The position numbers were made by a program, and so were the translations under genes. Below, piece after piece: positions 17,023-24,467 of a stretch of 64,000 nt of DNA. The stretch is from Algibacter_G agarivorans. Lineage in GTDB: Bacteria; Bacteroidota; Bacteroidia; Flavobacteriales; Flavobacteriaceae. The notes under the pieces are model-generated. The model ran no database searches, had not been told where the DNA came from, and worked only from the letters and a program-made list of their open reading frames with translations. The first letter of the stretch is position 1. The number at the start of each line of letters is the position of its first letter. Location of the stretch: assembly GCF_039543245.1 (NCBI RefSeq), contig NZ_BAABJJ010000044.1:124001-188000 (forward strand). The letters are read 5' to 3'.

Positions 17023-17838
17023 ATGACAGAATTACAACAAATCATAGAGAAAGCTTGGGATAATAGAGAGCTCTTAAAAGAAGAATCCACTACTTCGGCC
17101 ATAAGAAACGTAATAGATTTATTGGATAAAGGCGAATTAAGAGTTGCTGAACCTACTACCGGAGGTTGGCAGGTTAACGAATGGGTAAAAAAAGCAGTTG
17201 TTTTATACTTTCCTATTCAGAAGATGGAAACTATTGAATGTGGTCCTTTAGAGTTCCATGATAAAATTCCATTAAAAAAAGGATATGCTGAAAAAGGAAT
17301 TCGTGTCGTGCCTCATGCTGTTGCAAGACATGGCGCTTATATTTCTGCTGGCACCATTTTAATGCCTAGTTATGTAAATATTGGTGCTTATGTAGATGAA
17401 GGTACCATGGTTGATACTTGGGCTACCGTTGGAAGTTGTGCGCAAATTGGTAAAAATGTGCATTTATCTGGTGGTGTTGGTATTGGTGGGGTTTTAGAAC
17501 CTCTACAAGCTGCTCCGGTAATTATCGAGGATAATGCCTTTATAGGCTCTCGTTGTATTGTTGTTGAAGGTGTACGTGTTGAGTCTGAAGCTGTTTTAGG
17601 AGCAGGTGTAACACTTACAATGAGTACAAAAATTATTGATGTAACTGGGGATGAACCTGTTCAATATAGAGGTAGAGTTCCTGCGCGTTCTGTGGTTATA
17701 CCTGGGAGTTATGCTAAAGAATTTCCTTCTGGAAGTTATAATGTGCCTTGTGCGCTAATAATAGGTAAGCGTAAAGAGAGTACCAATAAAAAAACATCGC
17801 TTAACGATGCACTTCGTGAGCATGATGTAGCGGTTTAA
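17023..17838 (+). CDS. dapD: Tetrahydrodipicolinate N-succinyltransferase
   Basis: 271 residues, the usual length. A left-handed beta-helix of hexapeptide repeats fills about 100-235 (MPSYVNIGAYVDEGTMVDTWATVGSCAQIG, written here only as the region; key motif GSCAQIGKNVHLSGG). The N-terminus has the family's GEWQVNEWVKKAV-like stretch (here GGWQVNEWVKKAV). It transfers succinyl from succinyl-CoA in the lysine/diaminopimelate pathway; lysA and sucC, which act in related steps, are also in this window but far away. It is monocistronic with a clear promoter. Confidence 0.96.
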   Translation: MTELQQIIEKAWDNRELLKEESTTSAIRNVIDLLDKGELRVAEPTTGGWQVNEWVKKAVVLYFPIQKMETIECGPLEFHDKIPLKKGYAEKGIRVVPHAVARHGAYISAGTILMPSYVNIGAYVDEGTMVDTWATVGSCAQIGKNVHLSGGVGIGGVLEPLQAAPVIIEDNAFIGSRCIVVEGVRVESEAVLGAGVTLTMSTKIIDVTGDEPVQYRGRVPARSVVIPGSYAKEFPSGSYNVPCALIIGKRKESTNKKTSLNDALREHDVAV

Positions 17839-17861
17839 AAAAAGCTGACAGTGTTCAGTCC

Positions 17862-17933
17862 GCAGTAAGCAGTCTTACCCGGGTGTGGAAAAAGTTGGCA
17901 GTAGGCAGTCTTACTCGGGTGTTAAAAAGACTA
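17862..17933. repeat. Two-copy 36-base tandem repeat
   Basis: Copies at 17862-17897 and 17898-17933 share GCAGTAAGCAGTCTTACCCG-like sequence (second copy with G and T changes), with further CAGT motifs just upstream. GC content is higher than in the surroundings. It lies in the gap after dapD, so it is intergenic and of unknown function. Confidence 0.7.
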
Positions 17934-17964
17934 GCTTTGCTTGTAAGTTTCAAAAAAGTAAATT

Positions 17965-18002
17965 CTAAATTCCAATTGAAAATTGTTAACATTGGAATTT
18001 AG
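17965..18002. repeat. Inverted repeat before the GT9 gene
   Basis: CTAAATTCCAAT (17965-17976) is the exact inverse complement of ATTGGAATTTAG (17991-18002), with a 14-base loop. A further TTGGAATTT follows, ending near ATG 18020. It could fold in the mRNA leader of the glycosyltransferase gene; a related AATTCCAAATTCC stretch occurs before uvrB. Confidence 0.55.
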
Positions 18003-18019
18003 TATTTGGAATTTAAAAT

Positions 18020-19078
18020 ATGAAAATTTTAGTAATACAACAGAAAATGATTGGCGATGTGCTAACAAGCAGCATATTGTTTGAAGCACTTCGCCAAAAA
18101 TTTCCTGATGCTCAGTTAGACTATTTAGTTAATACCCATACCTATCCTGTTGTAGAAAACAATCCCTTCATAGACAATTTCATCTTTTTTACCAAAGAAG
18201 AAGAAACTAATAAAAAGGCACTTTTCAAACTTGCTAAATCTACTAAAAATAGACAATATGATACTGTCATAGATGTCTATTCCAAATTTTCAAGTAATCT
18301 TATATGTTTGTATTCTGGAGCCAAAACAAAGGTTTCTAAGTATAAGTGGTATACATCTTTTATATATTCTGAAACATTTAAAGAAGAAAAAGCAGCTAAA
18401 ACAAATGCAGGTCTGGCTATTGAAAACAGATTACAGCTATTAGAACCTATTTTAAATGAAGTGCCACAAATACTTCTACCAAAAATCTATTTAACACCTA
18501 AAGAAATTGAGGATTCAAAACAATTCTTGATAAATCATAACGTTGATTTGAATGCGCCTTTGTTTATGATTAGTGTTTTAGGAAGTGCCGATAATAAAAC
18601 GTATCCATTGCCCTATATGGCAAAACTTATTGATGCCATTGTTGAAAACACTAAAGCTCAAATTTTATTTAATTACATACCAAAACAAGAGGCTCAAGCC
18701 AAAGCGCTTTTCAATTTATGCCAAAATACTACACAAAAGCGCATCTTTTTTAATGCCTTTGGAAAAAATTTAAGAGATTTTTTGGCTATTACCAAACACT
18801 GCAATGCACTTATTGGTAATGAAGGAGGCGCGGTAAATATGGCTAAAGCTTTAAACATTCCAACGTTTACTGTTTTTTCCCCGTGGATTCAAAAAGATGC
18901 TTGGAACATGTTTGAAGATGGGAAAACCCACGTTTCTATTCATCTAAAAGATGTAAAAACAGAACTTTATAAAGGTAAAACTTCTAAAGACCTAAAAAAG
19001 AGTGCCTTTATGCTTTATGATACATTCATTCCAGGTATTATCATTCCTAAGATGAAAGATTTTTTAAAAAATCTATAA
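18020..19078 (+). CDS. Glycosyltransferase family 9 (heptosyltransferase-like)
   Basis: 352 residues. GT-B layout: N-terminal motif KILVIQQKMIGDVLTSSILFEALRQ and C-terminal donor-site motif CNALIGNEGGAVNMAKALNIPTFTVFSP (N-E-G-G-A/H position at about 272). It should add a heptose or similar sugar to the lipid A core at the inner membrane. It opens a group of envelope-glycan genes that alternate in strand. Asp in the N-terminal GD (residues 12-13) matches the catalytic acid of WaaC-like enzymes. Confidence 0.88.
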   Translation: MKILVIQQKMIGDVLTSSILFEALRQKFPDAQLDYLVNTHTYPVVENNPFIDNFIFFTKEEETNKKALFKLAKSTKNRQYDTVIDVYSKFSSNLICLYSGAKTKVSKYKWYTSFIYSETFKEEKAAKTNAGLAIENRLQLLEPILNEVPQILLPKIYLTPKEIEDSKQFLINHNVDLNAPLFMISVLGSADNKTYPLPYMAKLIDAIVENTKAQILFNYIPKQEAQAKALFNLCQNTTQKRIFFNAFGKNLRDFLAITKHCNALIGNEGGAVNMAKALNIPTFTVFSPWIQKDAWNMFEDGKTHVSIHLKDVKTELYKGKTSKDLKKSAFMLYDTFIPGIIIPKMKDFLKNL

Positions 19079-19079
19079 A

Positions 19080-19901
19080 TTAATCTTTCTCAATCCCGAA
19101 AGCTGTTCGTGTCACTTTTTCCTTTTTTGTGACTGCTCTTATTCTTTTATTTTTTTCAATCATTTCAGGTTTCACATAACCTCTAGCATGATCTAAATGC
19201 AAACAAATAGCAGAATATCTAATTTGCTTGGCTTTAACACCCATATTAAAAAGGCGCTCTCCTAACTCCCTGTCCTCGCCTCCATACTGCATACGTTCAT
19301 CATAACCATTAGCTTTAATTATATCTACTTTCCAACCAGAAGCATTATGTCCATTCCATGTGGCTGTTGTTGGTGTAAACTTATTTAGCAATCGTTCTTT
19401 AAGCCCTTTGGATGTTATCTTATTATTTTTAAAAGACGACTTTAAACCATGCTCTGTTAACCAATAAATATCAAAACAATGTTGTTGTTCAATATCCTTT
19501 TTAGTTATTAACTTGCTAACAGTCATTGGTAATTTAAAATAACCGCCAGATAAAAAATAGCCTTGTTCTCTAAAATCTATATGGGTTTGAAGAAAATCTT
19601 TTCGAGCCAAACAATCTCCATCTGTATAAACTAGGTAATCGCTTTTAGTGGCAACAGTAGCCTTATTAAGAATTATTGTTTTTTGAAAACCATTATCTTC
19701 ATGCCATATATGTTGGATGGGATAAGTAACTTCTTTTTGAATACGCTGAATGAGTTTTTTGGTTTTATCATCAGAGCCATCATCTGCAATAACGACTTCA
19801 AAATTTTTGAAACTTTGAAACTCAAAACTCCATAAAACCTTCTCTAACCATTCTGGGTGGTTATAGGTGCTAATAATTACTGATAAATCGAATGTGCTCA
19901 T
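19080..19901 (-). CDS. Glycosyltransferase family 2
   Basis: 273 residues from ATG 19899-19901; an upstream ATG would add 12 hydrophobic residues before the GT2 fold and is less likely. N-terminal nucleotide-sugar motif LSVIISTYNHPEWLEKVL, DDGSDD, then metal-binding DGD in VYTDGDCLARKDFL. A C-terminal galactosyltransferase-like part has GWKVDIIKANGYDERMQYGGEDRELGERL, with the catalytic acid pair ED. It is divergent from the GT2 gene at 19943, 41 bases away. A TATTTTTG element on the minus strand (19907-19914) lies so close to the ATG that the mRNA may be nearly leaderless. Confidence 0.88.
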   Translation of the reverse strand: MSTFDLSVIISTYNHPEWLEKVLWSFEFQSFKNFEVVIADDGSDDKTKKLIQRIQKEVTYPIQHIWHEDNGFQKTIILNKATVATKSDYLVYTDGDCLARKDFLQTHIDFREQGYFLSGGYFKLPMTVSKLITKKDIEQQHCFDIYWLTEHGLKSSFKNNKITSKGLKERLLNKFTPTTATWNGHNASGWKVDIIKANGYDERMQYGGEDRELGERLFNMGVKAKQIRYSAICLHLDHARGYVKPEMIEKNKRIRAVTKKEKVTRTAFGIEKD

Positions 19902-19942
19902 TGCAACAAAAATAACTATTTTTACCAAACCATACATGAAAT

Positions 19943-20704
19943 ATGATTAAACTATCAGGTGTCATTATTACTTATAATGAATCACGAAATATTGAAAAAT
20001 GCTTGCAATCCTTAATTTCAGTTGTTGATGAAATTGTGATTGTAGATTCGTTTTCAACTGACAATACTAAATCTATTTGTGCCAAATACAATGTAAAATT
20101 TATTGAACAAGAGTTTCTAGGTTATATAGAACAAAAAAACTTTGCGCTTACCCAAGCTTCAAACGATTATATTGTATCTCTTGATGGCGATGAAGCACTT
20201 TCTGAAACGCTACAAAAATCTATTATTTCATTAAAAACCAATTGGATTCATAATGGGTATTACTGCAATAGATTTAATAATTTTTGTGGACAATGGATTA
20301 AATATTCTGATTGGTATCCGAATAAAAAATTACGTGTTTTTGACAGACGACAATCTAAATGGGAAGGTATAAACCCACATGATAATGTCGTTTTACAAAA
20401 CCCAAAAGAAAAGGCAGGCTACTTAAAAGGCGATATTTTACATTGGACGTATCAAACGTATTCTGAATTTAATTTAAAGACAGAAAATTTTTCAACCATT
20501 TCCGCTAAAGCATACTACGATTTAGGAAAAACAGCACCTTTTTGGAAAATATTATTCAACCCTACTTGGGCATTCTTTAAAGCCTATTTTATACGATTAG
20601 GGGTTCTTGATGGTTTAAACGGATTTGTAATTTGTGCTCAAACAGCCAATATTACATTTTTAAAATACACGAAGCTGCGTGAATTGATAAAGAACTCATC
20701 TTGA
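19943..20704 (+). CDS. Glycosyltransferase family 2, WaaE/KdtX-like
   Basis: 253 residues. The opening LSGVIITYNESRNIEKCLQSL and VDSFSTDNT, then SLDGDEALSE (DxD-type metal site), then the acceptor region WIKYSDWYPNKKLRVFDRR and GDILHWTYQT, match the beta-glucosyltransferases that extend the inner lipopolysaccharide core (WaaE/KdtX). It should act on the cytoplasmic face of the inner membrane. It is convergent with the Kdo-kinase-like gene, with only six bases between them. Confidence 0.86.
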   Translation: MIKLSGVIITYNESRNIEKCLQSLISVVDEIVIVDSFSTDNTKSICAKYNVKFIEQEFLGYIEQKNFALTQASNDYIVSLDGDEALSETLQKSIISLKTNWIHNGYYCNRFNNFCGQWIKYSDWYPNKKLRVFDRRQSKWEGINPHDNVVLQNPKEKAGYLKGDILHWTYQTYSEFNLKTENFSTISAKAYYDLGKTAPFWKILFNPTWAFFKAYFIRLGVLDGLNGFVICAQTANITFLKYTKLRELIKNSS

Positions 20705-20710
20705 TTTTTT

Positions 20711-21466
20711 CTAAAACTTAAGTTTCTTTTTAAGTCTGCGTTTACGATGGTATTTCTCTTGAAAATCTTCGGTTTCTTGCCACATTAATTTGAATATCCT
20801 AGTATAATCTTCGCCCGAACATTTTGCATATTCATCACTCATAACTTCAATCATAGATTTATGAATAGTAAGTTTTGAAAAGTTTTTAATGCGAGTTTCA
20901 AAATCTAAAGGTTTAAACTCCATTCGATTTAAATCAACCAAATAAAATTTATAGTTATCATTATTAACTTCAATTAATGTATTGCCAGGCGAATGATCCA
21001 AGAAATGCACCTTTTTTTCGTGCAATTGAAACGTAAATCGTGTAAAAGCCCTTAGTATAGCCTCATGATCTGGATAATTAAAATCTGTGGTTAATTCTCT
21101 ATAGGTTAAATCACAATCTATTTGCTCGCTTATATAATAACTGCTTTTGAATAAAAAAGGTGTCGTAAACTCATAATACCCTATGGGTTGCGGCGTTCCA
21201 ATATTTAAATCCACTAACCTATTTGCATATTCAAAAGAGCGTTGCGCCTTACTTTTTCTGAAGAATTTATATGCTATTTGATTAATTACATTAGGAACTC
21301 GGAACGACTTTACATTTATAGTCAATCCTTCTAAGTCAAATAGTTTAAGAGAATTCCTGTCTTGATTACCAAAAGGAATCCCTGTAGTATCGAAATGGCT
21401 TATTATATGGTCTAATAATTGTTTTCGATTAGGGGTTTGTTTTTGAATACGACTGATCTTCCTCAT
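20711..21466 (-). CDS. Kdo/heptose kinase-like protein (lipopolysaccharide kinase family)
   Basis: 251 residues with a small kinase-like fold: probable ATP-binding Lys53 in VKSFR, catalytic loop HFLDHSPGN (Asp157, Asn162) and the metal-binding DLN at 178-180. The C-terminus is very basic (KYHRKRRLKKKLKF). This matches the InaA/KdkA/WaaP group that phosphorylates core sugars. Among glycosyltransferase genes, a role in phosphorylating the lipooligosaccharide core is likely but the acceptor is unknown. Confidence 0.8.
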   Translation of the reverse strand: MRKISRIQKQTPNRKQLLDHIISHFDTTGIPFGNQDRNSLKLFDLEGLTINVKSFRVPNVINQIAYKFFRKSKAQRSFEYANRLVDLNIGTPQPIGYYEFTTPFLFKSSYYISEQIDCDLTYRELTTDFNYPDHEAILRAFTRFTFQLHEKKVHFLDHSPGNTLIEVNNDNYKFYLVDLNRMEFKPLDFETRIKNFSKLTIHKSMIEVMSDEYAKCSGEDYTRIFKLMWQETEDFQEKYHRKRRLKKKLKF

Positions 21467-21517
21467 TTTTCAAAAATATAACATTAAAAAAATATAGTCT
21501 TACTTTTTATGATTTTT

Positions 21518-21549
21518 AGTTTTTTAGTTTTTTAGTTTTTTAGTTTTTT
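21518..21549. repeat. Octamer tandem repeat (AGTTTTTT)x4
   Basis: Four perfect copies of AGTTTTTT lie in the 124-base gap between the divergent Kdo-kinase-like and GT2 genes. The near -7 sequence TTAATTTG follows about 20 bases later. Slippage here would change promoter spacing of the GT2 gene at 21591. Confidence 0.75.
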
Positions 21550-21590
21550 AAAAATAAAAATTACATTAATTTGCAGATTAAATAATATCT

Positions 21591-22391
21591 ATGTCGTCTT
21601 ATCCTAGTTGCTCTTTAATTACTCCAACATATAATTGGCCAGAGGCTTTAGAACTTTTGCTTTTAAGTATAAAAAAGCAATCTCATTTCCCTAATGAAGT
21701 TATTATAGCAGATGATGGCTCTAGAAAAGAAACCCAACAACTAATTAAAAAATTTCAAAAAGATTTCCCTGTTCCGTTACATCATGTTTGGCATGAAGAC
21801 AATAAAAATCAAAAGCCAGCCATAATGAACAAGGCTATTGCCAAAGCCAAATACGACTATATTATTGAAATTGACGGCGATATTATAATGCATAAGAACT
21901 TTGTTAAAGACCATCTAAAAATGGCAACAAAAAACACCTTTTTATATGGTAGCAGAGTAAATATTCAAGAAAATTATTTGAACGATTTATTCAAAAAAAA
22001 GCAAACTTCTTTTCATTTTTTATCTAAAGGCATCAAAAAACGAGGCAGAACACTTCGCATTCCATTATTGGCAAACTTATATAAAGAAGAAACTACAAGG
22101 TCTTCAAAATTAAGAGGCTGTAACATGTCTTTTTGGAGAGACGACTTTATAAAGATTAATGGTTTTAATGAAAATCTTGTAGGTTGGGGCATTGATGATA
22201 GCGAGATGATTCAAAGACTATTAAACATTGGCGTGAAAGGAAAACGATTAAAATTCGCAGGTCTTGTTTATCATATTTACCATAAAGAACAAAATAAAAG
22301 CCATATTTCTATCAATGAAATTATTGAAAAAGAAACAACCGATAAAAAAATCACTTTTATAGAAAAAGGAATTAATCAATACTTAGACTAA
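21591..22391 (+). CDS. Glycosyltransferase family 2
   Basis: 266 residues. N-terminal CSLITPTYNWPEALELLL, then ADDGS, the metal site EIDGDIIMHKNFV, and C-terminal GCNMSFWRDDFIKINGFNENLVGWGIDDSEMIQRL with the acidic pair in GIDDSE. It is homologous to the minus-strand GT2 at 19080-19901 (shared HHVWHEDN motif), so the two are probably paralogues. A single gap of 64 bases separates it from the pyruvyl-transferase-like gene, so both may form one transcript. Acceptor unknown; envelope glycan is inferred. Confidence 0.88.
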   Translation: MSSYPSCSLITPTYNWPEALELLLLSIKKQSHFPNEVIIADDGSRKETQQLIKKFQKDFPVPLHHVWHEDNKNQKPAIMNKAIAKAKYDYIIEIDGDIIMHKNFVKDHLKMATKNTFLYGSRVNIQENYLNDLFKKKQTSFHFLSKGIKKRGRTLRIPLLANLYKEETTRSSKLRGCNMSFWRDDFIKINGFNENLVGWGIDDSEMIQRLLNIGVKGKRLKFAGLVYHIYHKEQNKSHISINEIIEKETTDKKITFIEKGINQYLD

Positions 22392-22455
22392 TGCAATTTG
22401 ATGTTTCAATCATATTAATTTAATCATCTTTATTCCACCTTGAAATTCACAATAA

Positions 22456-23370
22456 ATGAAATTAAAAAAAGCTATAGGTAAAATTTTTCCAGTTTTAGAC
22501 AGTGATAAACGTAAAAAAACAGTTGTCAGAAGTGTATTGGCAAAAAACCAAACGAATAAGGGTGTTGTAAATATTCATCGACATGACAAAAATAATATTG
22601 GCGACTACTTCTGTGCTCCACATTTATATTTTGAACAATTACAAAATACAGCTTTAGATATTTCTGATTTCAGATTAAAAAACAAAAGTAAAGTTGCCAA
22701 TTGGATTGATAAAGTTTCAGATAATAGTTTGATTATTGGCGGTGGTGGTTTATTGAATATAAGATATTTTGAAATGCAGCTTAATTTATTTCAGGAATTA
22801 AATAACAAAGGAAAAAAAACAGTTATTTGGGGAGCTGGACATAACGCTATAGATTACAAAAATTTCAATTTGAACCCTAAGTATAATGTTGACATCACAA
22901 AATTTGGGTTAGTAGGAACTAGAGATTATAACATGCCAAATGAATGGGTGCCATGTGTAAGTTGCTTACACCCTATATTTGACCAAAAATTTACTGAGGA
23001 TAAAGAAATCGGGGTTTTATTAGGAAAAAAATCTACTAAAAACAAGATTCTTTTAAATAAAATTAGCTCATATCCTAATACATCAAATATGTCTAGCTTA
23101 GAAGAAATGGTTAATTTTATTGGATCGACTAACACATTAGTAACAGATAGTTACCATGCAATGTATTGGGCAATGTTACTAAACAAAAAAGTAATTGTTG
23201 TGCCGACTACTTCCAAATTTTTTGACTTTAAATATCAACCTGTGATTTCAAGTTTTGAAAACTTTGAGAATGATTTAAACAAAACACAATCATATTCAGG
23301 CATTTTGGAAGAATGTAGAGAAGTAAACCTTAAATTTGCTGATAAAGTTTTTGATTACTTAAATTTATAA
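22456..23370 (+). CDS. Polysaccharide pyruvyl transferase family protein
   Basis: 304 residues. Family signs are NIGDYFCAPHLYF near the N-terminus, the glycine loop SLIIGGGGLLNIRYF, TVIWGAGHN, and the C-terminal TDSYHAMYWAMLLNKKVIVVP. Members transfer pyruvate ketals from phosphoenolpyruvate to surface sugars, though some are only structural relatives. It overlaps tsaC by one base (TAATG at 23368-23372), so the two are translationally linked despite unrelated jobs. Confidence 0.83.
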   Translation: MKLKKAIGKIFPVLDSDKRKKTVVRSVLAKNQTNKGVVNIHRHDKNNIGDYFCAPHLYFEQLQNTALDISDFRLKNKSKVANWIDKVSDNSLIIGGGGLLNIRYFEMQLNLFQELNNKGKKTVIWGAGHNAIDYKNFNLNPKYNVDITKFGLVGTRDYNMPNEWVPCVSCLHPIFDQKFTEDKEIGVLLGKKSTKNKILLNKISSYPNTSNMSSLEEMVNFIGSTNTLVTDSYHAMYWAMLLNKKVIVVPTTSKFFDFKYQPVISSFENFENDLNKTQSYSGILEECREVNLKFADKVFDYLNL

Positions 23371-23930
23371 TGCAAACCGAAATAAATAACGCCCTTAATG
23401 TTTTAAAACAAGGAGGGCTCATCCTCTACCACACAGATACCGTTTGGGGAATTGGTTGTGATGCCACAAACCCAGAAGCAGTTAAAAAAATTTATTCTTT
23501 AAAACAACGTGAAGACTCCAAAGCATTAATCTGTCTAGTTGCCGATGATCGAATGCTTAAAAAATATGTTAAAAACATTCCCGAAGCTGCTTTAGATATC
23601 ATTGAAATTAGCGACAAACCAACCACAATTGTTTATGATGATGCTCAAAATTTAGCTTCAAATTTAATTGCTGAAGACAATACAATTGCTATTAGAATCC
23701 CTGATGATGAATTTTGCTACCAATTATCAAGAAAACTAAATGGAGCTATTGTATCTACATCCGCGAATATAAGTGGTCAACCCTCTCCTAAATCATTTAA
23801 AGAAATAGCCCCAGCCATTTTAAAAGGTGTGGACTATGTTGTAAATTTGCAACGCGAAAAAATCTGTGATAAACCGTCATCTATTATTAAATTAAGTAAT
23901 AGTGGTATTGTTAAGATTATACGTAAATAG
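23370..23930 (+). CDS. tsaC: L-threonylcarbamoyladenylate synthase (Sua5/YrdC family)
   Basis: 186 residues. The YrdC fold is recognised by GGLILYHTDTVWGIGCDA, KKIYSLKQREDSKALICLV (the Lys-x-Arg and Lys contacts), and STSANISGQPSP. It makes the threonylcarbamoyl adenylate used for t6A37 in tRNAs that read ANN codons. It lacks the extra Sua5 C-terminal domain, so it is the short TsaC type. It is the last gene before the repeat-flanked GxxExxY remnant. Confidence 0.93.
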   Translation: MQTEINNALNVLKQGGLILYHTDTVWGIGCDATNPEAVKKIYSLKQREDSKALICLVADDRMLKKYVKNIPEAALDIIEISDKPTTIVYDDAQNLASNLIAEDNTIAIRIPDDEFCYQLSRKLNGAIVSTSANISGQPSPKSFKEIAPAILKGVDYVVNLQREKICDKPSSIIKLSNSGIVKIIRK

Positions 23931-23936
23931 TTTTTA

Positions 23937-24457
23937 GCCACGAATACACGAATTTATATGTCTAACATAATTTATAAAGATGAAAGTTATGCAATACTTG
24001 GAGTTTTGTTTGATGTTTATAATAATCTTGGAAGTGGTTTTTTCTGAAATAGTATATAAAGATGCTTTAGAATATGAGTTTAAATTACTCAATATCCCTT
24101 TTAAAAGAGAGAAAGAATTTAGTGTAAAATATAAAGACACTATACTAAAACATAAATTCTATGCAGATTTTGTCTTATTTGATAAAATAATTTTAGAAAT
24201 AAAATCAGTAGAAAACTTACATGATAAGCATATTTCCCAATGCATAAATTATTTAAAAGTATCTAACTATAAATTATCAATTTTAGCTAATTTTCACAAA
24301 GATTTATTAGACCACAAAAGAATCGTTTTATAGAAAATTCGTGAGCTATCGTAGATAGCTATTGGCAATATTTTAAAGAGTGGGTAAGAAAAATTCGTGA
24401 ATTCGTGGCAATTAAAACACAACATTAAAAAAACATAATCATTCGTGAATTCGTGGC
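23937..24457. repeat. Inverted-repeat-flanked cassette around the GxxExxY gene
   Basis: GCCACGAATACACGAATT at 23937-23954 recurs inverted as AATTCGTGAATTCGTGGC at 24392-24409 (17 of 18 positions) and again, one base shorter, at 24441-24457. A perfect hairpin AGCTATC-GTA-GATAGCT is at 24344-24360. The cassette fills the space between tsaC and cca exactly, and the last copy abuts the cca start. It behaves like a small non-autonomous insertion carrying a passenger gene; mobility is inferred. Confidence 0.6.
23958..24333 (+). pseudogene. GxxExxY family protein, frameshifted
   Basis: Reading from ATG 23958 gives MSNIIYKDESYAILGVLFD and then NNLGSGF, ending at TGA 24045-24047. Reading in the neighbouring frame from there gives SEIVYKDALEYEFKLLNIPF and so on, to TAG 24331-24333. 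Removing one T from the run of six at 24038-24043 joins both parts into a normal family member of about 125 residues and restores the motif G-F-S-E-I-V-Y. The break is thus inside the defining motif. The C-terminal part keeps FYADFVLF and IILEIKSVENL, nuclease-fold-like acidic strands. It may be a pseudogene, a slippage-switched gene or a sequencing error. Confidence 0.75.
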
Positions 24458-24467
24458 AGCAAAAAAG

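Noticed and set aside
17839..18019. CRISPR-like array in the 36-base repeats after dapD
   Set aside because: Only two directly abutting imperfect copies with no spacers and no cas genes.
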